From Roseiarcus sp963813195 (lineage in GTDB: Bacteria > Pseudomonadota > Alphaproteobacteria > Rhizobiales > Beijerinckiaceae), in the NCBI GenBank assembly GCA_963813195.1, contig CAWEYC010000042.1, forward strand, positions 26,559-90,558: a DNA stretch of 64,000 nt. Direction: 5' to 3'. Under the pieces are notes generated by a model. It saw only the letters and a list, made by a program, of their open reading frames with translations. It had not been told where the DNA came from and ran no database searches. Below, in pieces: positions 25,056 to 35,177 of this stretch (position 1 is its first letter; each line of letters begins with the position of its first letter). A program made the translations under genes and the position numbers.

Positions 25056-25799
25056 TCAGACACCGGTGATGACGCCTTCCACTTCCGCGACGCTGGTGCG
25101 CTTGGGGTCAATATCGTCGGCGACGATTTTGCCGCGACGCATGACGACGATCCGGTCGACGACCTGGAAGACGTGGTGGATGTTGTGGGCGATAAAGATG
25201 CAGGAATGCCCGGAATCGCGCGCGTTGCGAACAAAGCGCAGGACGCCTTGCGTTTCGGCGACGCCAAGATTGTTGGTCGGCTCGTCAAGAATGATGAGAT
25301 CGCTGTCGAAATGCATGGCGCGCGCGATAGCGACAGCCTGGCGCTCGCCGCCCGACAGCGAGCCGATCGGCGTCGAGGGCGGTATGGCCTTGCCGATGCC
25401 GACCTTCTTGAGCAGATCGCGCGCGACCTTTTCCATGAACGCATGGTCCATGCGGTTGAGAAAACGCGGCCCTTTGATCGGCTCTCGCCCCAGGAAGAGG
25501 TTGCGCGCGATCGACAATTGAGTGACCAGCGCGGAATCCTGATAGATTGTCTCGATTCCCAGCGCGATAGCGTCCGTCGTTGTGCGGATGGCCGCTTTGC
25601 GGCCACGCACGAAGATGCTGCCGTTCGTCGCGGGCACTGCGCCGGACAAGACTTTGATCAAAGTGGATTTTCCCGCGCCGTTGTCGCCTAGCAGCCCGAC
25701 GATCTCACTCCTGTTGACAACGAGGTTCACGTCCTCAAGCGCTTGGATGCGGCCATAGAACTTGCTGATCTGCTCCATACGGATCAATTCATCAGCCAT
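25056..25799 (-). CDS. sugar ABC transporter ATP-binding protein (single domain)
   Basis: A 247-residue CUT2-type ATPase with one nucleotide-binding domain: GDNGAGKSTLIKVLSG (Walker A), LSGGERQAVAIARAM (signature) and LIILDEPTNNLG (Walker B), and the switch His in CIFIAHNIHHV. One-domain ATPases occur in fructose-type (FrcA-like) CUT2 systems and act as homodimers. It starts 4 bases after the permease stop, so the two are translationally coupled. Third gene of an operon read leftwards: binding protein, permease, ATPase, then the small secreted protein. Confidence 0.93.
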   Translation of the reverse strand: MADELIRMEQISKFYGRIQALEDVNLVVNRSEIVGLLGDNGAGKSTLIKVLSGAVPATNGSIFVRGRKAAIRTTTDAIALGIETIYQDSALVTQLSIARNLFLGREPIKGPRFLNRMDHAFMEKVARDLLKKVGIGKAIPPSTPIGSLSGGERQAVAIARAMHFDSDLIILDEPTNNLGVAETQGVLRFVRNARDSGHSCIFIAHNIHHVFQVVDRIVVMRRGKIVADDIDPKRTSVAEVEGVITGV

Positions 25800-25803
25800 C
25801 GGC

Positions 25804-26796
25804 TCAAGTCCCCGTCTGATGTCTACGCTCGAGCCACGAATGGAGCGCCATCATGCCCAGGATGATCGCGCCGATGAAGATGTTGTACGCGAGCCCCGGC
25901 ACGCCGATCAGCACGATGCCGTTCCGCATCACGCGCAGGATGAATATGCCGAGCACGGTGCCGATGATTGTGCCTCGGCCGCCTGTCAGCGCGGTGCCGC
26001 CGATGACGACCATGGCGATGACTTCCAGCTCGTAGCCCGTGCCGCTGTTGGGGTTCGCCGCCGACGTGCGGATCGAACTGATCACTCCAGCCAACGAGGC
26101 CATCATAGCGGAAAGGATGAAAAGCGTGACTTTGGTGCGATCGACGTTCACGCCGCGCGCCCGCGCCGCGCCTGGGTTCCCCCCGGTCGCCAATATCCAG
26201 TTTCCCGCCTTGGTTTCCGCCAAGACGTAATTGGACGCCAACGCCGCGACGATGAACCAAAACAGCGACATGTAAATACGGAACCCGCCTACGTAGAATT
26301 CGCCGACCAGGGCCTGCGCCAACCAATGGCCGCCCGCGCTCCAGGTGCGCTGTGGGAAGCCGTCAGTGATGAAAAGCGCGCTGCCGCGGACGACAAGCAG
26401 CATTCCCAGGGTAACCAGGAAGGAGGGAATTTTCAGCCGTGTCACAAACCATCCGTTGACGAGGCCGATCAACGCCGCGACGCCCATCGCGATCCCGAAA
26501 GCGACGTCGAGCGACACGAACCCGCCGTTGAACAGCGTCCACATCAGGACGGGAGAAAAGCCGAACAATGAGCCGACCGAAAGATCGAATTCGCCTGAGG
26601 TCATCAACAGCGTCATCGTCAGCGCGATAAGGCCAAGCTCGACGGTGAACGCCAACGTGTTGCTGATGTTTTGTTCGGACAGGAAGTCCGGATTGATCGC
26701 CCAGAAGCCGAAGAGTTCGACGATGAGGAGGACGAAAGGACCAAATTCCGGCTGCGCGATTGCACGTTGAATCCAAGAGCGCTGTTCCACGTTCAC
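25804..26796 (-). CDS. sugar ABC transporter permease (CUT2)
   Basis: A 330-residue membrane protein with about nine to ten helices. TSGEFDLSVGSLFGF is the conserved loop of BPD_transp_2 permeases and ATGGNPGAARARGVNV the coupling-region motif, followed by GGTALTGGRGTIIGT. The start codon is GTG at 26796. It lies 144 bases after the stop of the binding-protein gene, a gap large enough for a hairpin or weak promoter, although none was recognised. Forms the pore of the second sugar importer in the window. Confidence 0.92.
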   Translation of the reverse strand: MNVEQRSWIQRAIAQPEFGPFVLLIVELFGFWAINPDFLSEQNISNTLAFTVELGLIALTMTLLMTSGEFDLSVGSLFGFSPVLMWTLFNGGFVSLDVAFGIAMGVAALIGLVNGWFVTRLKIPSFLVTLGMLLVVRGSALFITDGFPQRTWSAGGHWLAQALVGEFYVGGFRIYMSLFWFIVAALASNYVLAETKAGNWILATGGNPGAARARGVNVDRTKVTLFILSAMMASLAGVISSIRTSAANPNSGTGYELEVIAMVVIGGTALTGGRGTIIGTVLGIFILRVMRNGIVLIGVPGLAYNIFIGAIILGMMALHSWLERRHQTGT

Positions 26797-26940
26797 CCGC
26801 CATCACAAGGGAGACTTCGCGCCGCGCAGATCGCCATTGCCGCGCCCTGCGGTCGTCGGTTCGCTGGCGGGCAGCCGCTCGGGCGGTCGCAGCCTTCTGG
26901 CGGCGATCGCCCGAGCCGGGACGTACTTGGCGGCAATCGC

Positions 26941-27873
26941 TTACTTGCCCGAGAGAATATGATCGTAGAGCTGCGCCTTGTCTTTTTCGTAAAGCGCGCC
27001 AGTGATGACGTTGAATCCCGGCGGGATGCCGCTGGCCGCCATAGCCGCCAGGGATAGCGCGACGTAGCTGGTCGCTTGCGGGTCTTGCCATTGCGCCGCG
27101 TTGACATAACCGTTGAGAACTTCCTGAGTCGTGTCGAGGGAATTGCCCCAGCCGACGACAGGAATTTCACCCGGCTTGACGCCAACCTGATCGAACACGC
27201 GCTTGATGCTGCCGTCCGCCAGGTCGCCAAGGGCGATGATCGCCTTGATCTTCTTGCGATTGGCGGTGAGGTAGTCGGCCATGCGAGTGATGATCTCGGC
27301 CTGATCGAGCGTCGTCTCGGTCACTTCATAGGTGATCCCGAGCGGCTTCAACACGCTCGAGATCCCCTCGGTTTCCTGAACGCCATAGGTCGCGCCTGGA
27401 ACTTCGACGGGCATCCAAACAAAATCGCCGGCCTTCACTAGGCCCTTGTCGACCAAATATTGCGCCCAGTGCCGACCGAAAACGACATTGTCGCCGCCGA
27501 CATAGGCGTTGAAACTGGCTTTGGGATCGGGCGTATTGAAGTTGATGATCGGAATTTTCGCCTCGTTGGCTTCTTTCGTCACCTGAACGAGACTGCCGGG
27601 ATCGGGACTGGTCGTGACGATGCCGTCAGCCTTGGCGGCGATTGCAGAACGCACCGCCTCCTGCTGCGAAGCGACGTCGCCGTTGTGGAACGAAGTCTTG
27701 ACCGTGTTGCCGGTGTCCTTGGCCCATTGGTTTGCCCCAGCGAGGAAATATGTCCAAACCGGATCCGCAGGAGAGCCGTGCGAAATCCAGAAGAACGTTT
27801 TCGCCTGCGCGGTCAAGGGAATCGCGAATGCGAGCAGCGCTCCGCAGATGATTAGAGTCAGTTTCCTCAGCAT
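26941..27873 (-). CDS. sugar ABC transporter substrate-binding protein
   Basis: A 310-residue secreted protein: signal peptide LRKLTLIICGALLAFAIPL with cleavage after TAQA near residue 24. The rest is a ribose-like binding protein (Peripla_BP_4) with AIAAKADGIVTTSPDPGSL and IPIINFNTPD in the first lobe and AIIALGDLADGS in the second. GGGAGG lies seven bases before the ATG at 27873, which is preferred over an upstream in-frame start that would precede the signal peptide. First gene of the leftward operon and divergent from the GapR-like gene. Ligand unknown. Confidence 0.92.
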   Translation of the reverse strand: MLRKLTLIICGALLAFAIPLTAQAKTFFWISHGSPADPVWTYFLAGANQWAKDTGNTVKTSFHNGDVASQQEAVRSAIAAKADGIVTTSPDPGSLVQVTKEANEAKIPIINFNTPDPKASFNAYVGGDNVVFGRHWAQYLVDKGLVKAGDFVWMPVEVPGATYGVQETEGISSVLKPLGITYEVTETTLDQAEIITRMADYLTANRKKIKAIIALGDLADGSIKRVFDQVGVKPGEIPVVGWGNSLDTTQEVLNGYVNAAQWQDPQATSYVALSLAAMAASGIPPGFNVITGALYEKDKAQLYDHILSGK

Positions 27874-28137
27874 GAGAGTTCCTCCCCGTGCGATGACTGT
27901 CGCCCGCTTGCACGCGGGTCGCGTCATCGACGATCAAGTCTTGCACGCGGATGTTGTGGCGGCAAGTTCAGAGGTTCGACGCGCCGCCTCGATCGCCTGA
28001 ACGCAACGCCGGCGAGAGACGGTCGCCCGAGCGCCAAGCCCACGACGAGGAAATCAGGTGGAGATTTGATCCAGCCCGTTAACCTCTCGGCAACCTTGAC
28101 CGCCGTAGCCTTTGCTCTCGTCAAAGAAAGGCTCAGC

Positions 28138-28407
28138 ATGACCGACGCAGTTGGAATTCCAGGTGATCGTATTCTGTCTTTCATCGAGCGCATTGAGCAC
28201 ATCGACGAAGAACTCAAGGCGCTGAATGAGGGCAAGAAGGAAGTCTTCTCCGAGGCCAAGGGAGAGGGCTTCGACGTAAAAGTGCTGAAAGAAATCCTTC
28301 GCTTGCGAAAGCAAGACCAAGACGAGCGTGACGAACAGGAGTCTCTGCTCGACCTGTATCTGCGCGCTATGCAAAACGCGGAGCCCGGCCAGGCCAAAGC
28401 CGCATAA
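28138..28407 (+). CDS. gapR: GapR-like DUF2312 nucleoid protein
   Basis: Eighty-nine residues, the normal GapR length. The diagnostic core is complete: RILSFIERIEHIDEELKALN, then EVFSEAKGEGFDVKVLKEIL and RLRKQDQDERDEQE. GapR is an alphaproteobacterial protein that clamps overtwisted DNA ahead of polymerases and helps topoisomerases. The start at ATG 28138 gives the family N-terminus; the frame is open 72 bases upstream without similarity. The residues DQDERDEQES make it more acidic at the helix-2/3 boundary than the Caulobacter protein as I recall it, so it may be a paralogue rather than the main copy. It ends before a stable hairpin at 28426. Confidence 0.88.
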   Translation: MTDAVGIPGDRILSFIERIEHIDEELKALNEGKKEVFSEAKGEGFDVKVLKEILRLRKQDQDERDEQESLLDLYLRAMQNAEPGQAKAA

Positions 28408-28425
28408 AGCGGGTGCATCCATGCG

Positions 28426-28451
28426 GGAGGGGCAGCCGAAGCTGCCCTTCC
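28426..28451. terminator. stable hairpin between convergent genes
   Basis: An 11-base stem (GGAGGGGCAGC with GCTGCCCTTCC, one G-T pair) around a CGAA loop, which reads as a TTCG tetraloop on the minus strand. It lies between the ends of the GapR-like and HIT genes and could terminate both. No T tract. Confidence 0.5.
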
Positions 28452-28484
28452 TCCGCTGTGGGGCGATGCACATGCTCCGGTGGC

Positions 28485-28907
28485 CTACTTTTCCGAAGCC
28501 ACCCTGGCATCCAAATGCCGGCGCATGGCTGCGACGAAGTCGTCCGGTACGGTCCTTGTCGACCGGACGCGCAAAGGTGTGGCCCATACCGGCTCGGGAA
28601 AGTGCGTGTCGTCAGCAAAGCGGGGAATAACGTGCCAGTGCACGTGTCTCAGGCCCGTCCCTAGGCTGGCGAGGTTGATCTTGGCCGGCTTCAGCAATTT
28701 CAGCAGGCCCGCCTCGACGCCGAAGGTCACCGCCATGAAATGCGCGCGCTCGGCGGGGCTCAGCTCCGTCAGCTCTTCCTTGTGCTCTCGCCAGACCACT
28801 CGGCACCATCCAACGAAGGGTGAATCATCGATGAACATGACGCGGCAATGGGCGTCGGACCAGATCACCTTGTCGGTGGTGTTGGCGCAGTAGACACAGT
28901 TCATCAC
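28485..28907 (-). CDS. HIT family protein
   Basis: A 140-residue HIT-fold protein. HVHWHVIPR near residue 91 is the histidine triad with the catalytic central His. CVYCANTTDKVIWSD at the start and FVGWCRVVWREHKEELTEL carry the usual nucleotide-binding sheet residues. The N-terminal CxxC may bind zinc, as in several HIT proteins. Family members hydrolyse or transfer nucleotidyl groups from dinucleotide or aminoacyl-nucleotide substrates. Starts with two Met codons (28907 or 28904). Convergent with the GapR-like gene. Confidence 0.9.
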   Translation of the reverse strand: MMNCVYCANTTDKVIWSDAHCRVMFIDDSPFVGWCRVVWREHKEELTELSPAERAHFMAVTFGVEAGLLKLLKPAKINLASLGTGLRHVHWHVIPRFADDTHFPEPVWATPLRVRSTRTVPDDFVAAMRRHLDARVASEK

Positions 28908-28941
28908 GATAACTCGCCGTTGGGGGGCTGGAACATCCGCG

Positions 28942-29739
28942 TCAGGGCGTGCGCCGGATGCGGACGATGTCGCTCGATGCGTTCAGCACCATTTTCAGCG
29001 ACAGAGCCTGCGCCAACTCCGACTGCCCCTTCACGATCGCGTCCTTGAGGTCGTGATGCTCAGTCAGCGCACGGGAGCGATGCGACCCCGACGCCGCGAT
29101 CGTGAACATTTCCTTGAGCGCAATGTTGAACAGCTGCCCTATAGGCCAGAAGAACTCGTTGTGGGTCGCCAGGTAGATCGCCTTGTGGAATTGGAGATCG
29201 GCCTCCACCCAGGGCCGATTGTCGGCGCCGGCGGCCACCATGGCGTCGAATGCGGCGTTGATGCGCTCATGATCGCCCGCATCGGCGAACTGGGCCGCAA
29301 TCGCGGCGGCCGCCGGTTCGGTCGCCAGGCGCAACTGGAACATCTTGCGCAGATAGGTGTCGGTATCGGTCGCCTCGAGCTGCCAGCGCAAGACATCCGC
29401 ATCAAGGTGATTCCAGAATTCCACCGGCCGTACGCGGGTGCCGATCTTGGAACGCAATTCGACCAGCCCCTTGGCGATGAGGCCACGTACCGCCTCACGC
29501 ATCGCGGTGCGGCTCACGCCCAGCATTTTGCAGAGCTTGAACTCGGAAGGGAGCAATTCCCCCTGCGGCAGGTCGCCGCGAACGATCGCCAGCCCGAGTT
29601 GGTCGGCGAGCCGCAGGTGGAGCTGCCTGATCACCGGGCCGAAGCCAGAGATTTCCCCGATGCTCAAAACGCGATTTCCTTCACTGGCTTGACGGCGACG
29701 CCGCCTCCGGCCCTTCGGTCCAGAGTCAAGCCGTTGCAC
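28942..29739 (-). CDS. GntR/FadR-family transcriptional regulator
   Basis: A 265-residue regulator if begun at the GTG at 29739. The winged helix includes LGLAIVRGDLPQGELLPSE and LCKMLGVSRTAMREAVRGL; the C-terminal part is an FCD domain with LRLATEPAAAAIAA and ADLQFHKAIYLATHN, containing the metal/ligand His. The first 24 residues are Arg-rich and atypical; a TTG at 29667 with AAGGAA upstream gives a more normal N-terminus. Divergent from the SDR at 29810 and close to the third sugar transporter operon, so it probably regulates one or both. Confidence 0.88.
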   Translation of the reverse strand: MQRLDSGPKGRRRRRRQASEGNRVLSIGEISGFGPVIRQLHLRLADQLGLAIVRGDLPQGELLPSEFKLCKMLGVSRTAMREAVRGLIAKGLVELRSKIGTRVRPVEFWNHLDADVLRWQLEATDTDTYLRKMFQLRLATEPAAAAIAAQFADAGDHERINAAFDAMVAAGADNRPWVEADLQFHKAIYLATHNEFFWPIGQLFNIALKEMFTIAASGSHRSRALTEHHDLKDAIVKGQSELAQALSLKMVLNASSDIVRIRRTP

Positions 29740-29809
29740 GTCGATTGCGCAGTTGCAAATTAAGCCACCATATCATACAATACTACAAGACGGCAAACCC
29801 TCAGGGCAA

Positions 29810-30580
29810 ATGGACATGTTCGACAGCGACCTTCACGACAAACTGGTGTTGATCACGGGCGCCAGCACCGGGATCGGGGCCGCCGCGGCCAAGGCTTTTG
29901 CCGATGTCGGGGCTCGTGTCGCGGTCAACTACAACGCCAGCGCCGACGCCGCGCGACAAGTCCAGCAGGCGATCGCGGCTGGCGGCGGAACGTGCGTCCT
30001 GGTCCAGGGCGACCTGACGGCGGCAGGCGAGCCGGAGCGCATTGTGAAAGAGGCCGCGAGCCGGCTCGGGGGGCTCGACGTCCTGGTCAACAATGCCGGT
30101 TCCCTGGTGCGTCGCGAGCCATTCGCCAATGTCGACGCGGAACTCATCGACGCCGTCTTGGGCCTCAACGTACTTTCCGTCATCGCCGCTTGCCAAGCTG
30201 CCATCCCCCTGCTTGAGCAGCGAGGCGGCGGCGCGATTATCAATGTGGGGTCCATCGCCGGCGTCGACGGCGGCGGGCCGGGTTCGATGATGTACGCGTC
30301 CTCCAAAGCTTTCATCCATAATCTCACCCGTCATCTGGCCCGCGACCTCGCGGCAAAGAACATCCGTGTCAACGCGGTGTCTCCCGGCGTCATCCGCACG
30401 CCCTTCCATGCGGCCACCCCACCCGAGCGCATGGAAGCGATGCGCAAAGCGGTCCACCTCGGCCGCATCGGCGAGCCCGAGGATTGCGCTGGCGCGTTCC
30501 TGTTCCTCGCCTCGTCTAAGATGAGCGGGTACATCACGGGGCAAAATATTCACGTCAACGGCGGACAGTATATGCCCTGA
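29810..30580 (+). CDS. SDR family oxidoreductase
   Basis: A 256-residue classical SDR with TGASTGIG, VNNAGSL, catalytic Ser in NVGSIAG and YASSK. Loop AVNYNASAD after strand two lacks the acidic residue, which favours NADP(H). The C-terminal TGQNIHVNGGQ is complete. The ATG at 29810 (MDMFDSDL) is chosen; an in-frame start 57 bases earlier adds a non-family peptide. Divergent from the GntR gene and convergent with the sugar ATPase gene. Likely a sugar or polyol dehydrogenase serving the transporter operon, by context only. Confidence 0.9.
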   Translation: MDMFDSDLHDKLVLITGASTGIGAAAAKAFADVGARVAVNYNASADAARQVQQAIAAGGGTCVLVQGDLTAAGEPERIVKEAASRLGGLDVLVNNAGSLVRREPFANVDAELIDAVLGLNVLSVIAACQAAIPLLEQRGGGAIINVGSIAGVDGGGPGSMMYASSKAFIHNLTRHLARDLAAKNIRVNAVSPGVIRTPFHAATPPERMEAMRKAVHLGRIGEPEDCAGAFLFLASSKMSGYITGQNIHVNGGQYMP

Positions 30581-30617
30581 GGCGGTTGCCCGTAGGAACA
30601 CGCCATCGCGCCGATGG

Positions 30618-32104
<1,487 letters not shown>

Positions 32105-32108
<4 letters not shown>

Positions 32109-33082
32109 TTGGCCGCCTCGCTCGCCGGCGCCGGCAAGGGGCCGGGCGCATGGCGTCGGTGACTTGCCTGCGCGCTCGTGCAGCGGGCGATGTAGTCGGC
32201 ATATTCCACCAGACCGACCGCCGCGATGATCTCATCGGCGTCGAGTGAGGGATCGCGGCTCTCGATCGAGAACATGTGTTCTTCGCCCAGCGTCTCCACT
32301 CGCACGCGTTCGCCGTAGCGCGCCTGCACGGCGACGATCTTTTCGGCTTGTCCGTCGGTGTGGAACCAGCGCTTGTCCATGTCCAGGTCCCAGCTCGTCA
32401 GGCGCCCCCAGCGGCTCGTCGTCGTCAGGATTCTGCCGCTCCGGTCGATGATCTTGCTGGAGTAGGACTGCACTGAAGACACGACGGTCAGGCTGTGCAG
32501 CCAGGCGTAGGCCTGCAACGGAAACCCTCCCTCATAGGCTGAAATCCAGCACACGATGTCGGCGCCTTGCGCCTTCATCTCGGCCCACAATTCGCGCCAG
32601 TTGAGATCGAAGCAGATGGCGAGACCGATACGGCCGATATCCGTCTGGAAGACCTTGGCCTGGGAGCCCGGCGTGATGCCCGCGTCGATCTCGCCCTCGG
32701 TCGGATGTTTCTTGGAATAGCTGCCGACCAATTTGCCGGCGCGGTCGTAGAGCACCGCGATGTTGGAGATGATCCCGTCCTCCACGACATGCATCCCGGC
32801 AACGATGTTCATGCGATGCCGCCGGGCGCGTTCGGCCAGCGCCTTGAACGTCGGCCCATCGATCGGCTCGACGATTTCGCGCGCCTTCGCCCCGGGCAAC
32901 CCGGACGTGGCGAAGGTTTCAGGCAGGCAGACGAGATCGGCCTTCTGCGCGCCGGCCGCATCGATCAAGGCTAGAGCGCGGGCCGTGGTTTCCCGAGGAT
33001 CGGCATGGGAGAGGTTATAGGGCGGCGCGAAGTTCTCGAGCGTGGCGAGCGAGGTGGTGGCGATGCGGACGATCTTGGTCAT
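32105..33082 (-). CDS. carbon-nitrogen hydrolase (nitrilase superfamily)
   Basis: A 325-residue enzyme with the complete nitrilase-fold triad: Glu55 in CLPETFATSG, Lys124 in GSYSKKHPTEGE and Cys157 in LAICFDLNWREL. The family cleaves amides, nitriles or N-carbamoyl groups through a Cys thioester. Start at ATG 33082 (MTKIVRIATT) with GAGGAG upstream; the longer open frame is not family-like. It sits inside a CUT2 sugar operon, between permease and ATPase, and overlaps the ATPase start by 4 bases. This suggests the imported molecule carries an amide, nitrile or carbamoyl group. The last 30 residues are Pro/Ala-rich. Confidence 0.9.
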
Positions 33083-33140
33083 GGGCTCCTCGTGGATATT
33101 TGAGCTGCCGCGTCGATCGCGGCGCCGCAATGTCGGGACG

Positions 33141-34106
33141 TCATTCGGCGATCCTCGAGGACACGAGGCTGCGGCGCCGCAGGCCGTTGGCCAACGCGTC
33201 GATGGCCACGATGGCGACGAGAATGAGGGCCCGAATGGCGATCTGGTAATAGGTCGACACGCCCAGCAGATCCATGCCGTTATTGAGGACCCCCAACGCC
33301 AGCACGCCGATGAAAGCGGCAAAAATGCTGCCCCTTCCGCCCAGTAAGCTGGCGCCGCCGATCAGCGCGGCCGAGATCGACATCAGGGCCGAGTCCCCAC
33401 CTAGTTGCACGGACGCCGAATTCAGCCGTGACGCGACGAGGACGCCCGCCAACGCCGATAGTGCGCCGCTGATCACGAAGACGACCAAGAGTCCCTTGGT
33501 CACCGAGACGCCGCCCAGAAACGCCGCGTCCTTGTTGCCCCCGATAGCATAGAGATTGCGCCCTTGGCGCGTATGCTCGAGGAAGGTCCAAAGCAGGGCC
33601 AGCACGACCAAAACGACGATCAACGGCGTCGGCGCCGGGCCGAGCTGTCCGCCTCCCCACCAGCCGAACGCGTCGTCGTTCCCGACGAGCGAGCGCTGGC
33701 CGGCATAAGTCAATAGAAGGCCGTTCACCACGCTCATGGTGCCCAGCGTCGCGACAAACGGCACGATTTTCCCACGTGTGACGAGCAATCCGTTGACCAG
33801 CCCGACCGCAATCCCGAACGCCACGGCGACCGCGACGGCGGCGACGACTCCGTAGGGTTGCAGGCCGATCGCCAGCGCCGCCGACATCGCCATGGTGGCG
33901 CCGACCGAAATGTCGATTCCCCCAGCGATCAACACCACAGCCTGGCCAAACACCATGGGCGCGTCGAGCGAAATCTGCCGGGCGATGTTCTCGAAATTTG
34001 AGCTGGTCAGGAACGTGGCGCTATCGGTCAGGCCGAAGGCGACGAGCAACGCAACCAGCAGCAACACGGCACTGTGTTTTTCGAGGATTGCGATAAGTCG
34101 TTTCAC
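33141..34106 (-). CDS. sugar ABC transporter permease (CUT2)
   Basis: A 321-residue membrane protein with about nine helices. IAGGIDISVGATMAM is the conserved permease loop and AIGGNKDAAFLGGVSV the region contacting the ATPase, followed by GGASLLGGRGSIFAA. It lies 15 bases after the other permease, so the two probably form a heterodimeric pore. A 58-base gap separates it from the nitrilase gene. Standard length and no defects. Confidence 0.93.
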   Translation of the reverse strand: MKRLIAILEKHSAVLLLVALLVAFGLTDSATFLTSSNFENIARQISLDAPMVFGQAVVLIAGGIDISVGATMAMSAALAIGLQPYGVVAAVAVAVAFGIAVGLVNGLLVTRGKIVPFVATLGTMSVVNGLLLTYAGQRSLVGNDDAFGWWGGGQLGPAPTPLIVVLVVLALLWTFLEHTRQGRNLYAIGGNKDAAFLGGVSVTKGLLVVFVISGALSALAGVLVASRLNSASVQLGGDSALMSISAALIGGASLLGGRGSIFAAFIGVLALGVLNNGMDLLGVSTYYQIAIRALILVAIVAIDALANGLRRRSLVSSRIAE

Positions 34107-34121
34107 GTCGGACGCCCTCGC

Positions 34122-35138
34122 TCAATTATGACGCAGGGCGCTGTCCGCCCACACGACGATGAGGAACACGGCGCCTTTCGCGATTTGCTGGGCTTCGATG
34201 GGCACATTTAGCAGCACGAGGAGGTTGTTCATCACGCCGAGCACCATCACGCCGACGACGGTCCGCAGGGCGCCGCCGCGCCCGCCGAAGAGACTGGTGC
34301 CGCCAAGCACCGCCGCAATGATGGAATCGAATTCCATACCGAATCCGGCGTTGGCCACGGTGCTGTTGATTCGCGAGGTCATCACGATCCCGGCGAGCGC
34401 CGCCAGCGTGCTGCACAGCACGAAGGCGGCGAGCTTCGTGGTCTGGACGCGCAACCCCGACAGCCGCCCCGCCACTTCGTTGAAACCGACGACAAAGATG
34501 GTGCGCCCGAAAATGGTGCGGCTGAGGACGAATTGCAGGATCACCGCCAATAGGACGAAGAGAATGACCGAGTAGTGCAGGAAGCCGAACAGTTCCCCGC
34601 GACCCAGCGCGCTAAACCCGGCGGCGGTGGCGTAGAGTGTCTTCGACTTCGTTAGCGAGAGGGAGAGAGCATAGATCAGCAGATTGGTGCCGAGCGTTAT
34701 CAGGAATGGGTTGGCGCCGGTAATGAGCACCAATAGGCCGTTGCACAGTCCGACGATGACCCCCGCGCCGAGCCCGAGTGCGATCGAGGCGTAGACGTCG
34801 AAGCCATGGATCTGCGCCAGGACGGTGACGATGCCGGAAAAGCCTACGACTGCGGCGACCGACATGTCGAACCGGCAAGTCAGCAGCAGGAGCGTCTGCC
34901 CCAGCGCCACGATCCCCAGGATCGAAACCGCCCAGAGAATGTTGAGGAGGTTGCGTGAGGTGAGGAACACCTCCGACGAAAAGCCGCCCATGATCAACAG
35001 AGCGACGAGCAATATCAATGCGGAATGTTCGCGGAGGGGCGCGAGCCAGCGAAGCACGCGCCCCTCGACCGGAAAGGCGAGGGGCGCGGCATTGGCGGAT
35101 TTGCTCCGGCTCGCGGATTTGACCGTGTTGTTGGTCAT
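34122..35138 (-). CDS. sugar ABC transporter permease (CUT2)
   Basis: A 338-residue permease. LTCRFDMSVAAVVGF replaces the more usual GGxDLSVG loop, a variation compatible with a heterodimer in which one half is less canonical. VVGFNEVAGRLSGLRV and GGTSLFGGRGGALRT are the other landmarks. A polar N-terminal extension of about 30 residues (Lys/Ser/Asn-rich) precedes the first helix. Second gene of the operon, 39 bases after the binding-protein stop. Confidence 0.92.
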   Translation of the reverse strand: MTNNTVKSASRSKSANAAPLAFPVEGRVLRWLAPLREHSALILLVALLIMGGFSSEVFLTSRNLLNILWAVSILGIVALGQTLLLLTCRFDMSVAAVVGFSGIVTVLAQIHGFDVYASIALGLGAGVIVGLCNGLLVLITGANPFLITLGTNLLIYALSLSLTKSKTLYATAAGFSALGRGELFGFLHYSVILFVLLAVILQFVLSRTIFGRTIFVVGFNEVAGRLSGLRVQTTKLAAFVLCSTLAALAGIVMTSRINSTVANAGFGMEFDSIIAAVLGGTSLFGGRGGALRTVVGVMVLGVMNNLLVLLNVPIEAQQIAKGAVFLIVVWADSALRHN

Positions 35139-35177
35139 GTCATGCCTCGAGGCGGAGGGCCGGTCAGGGATCGCAGC

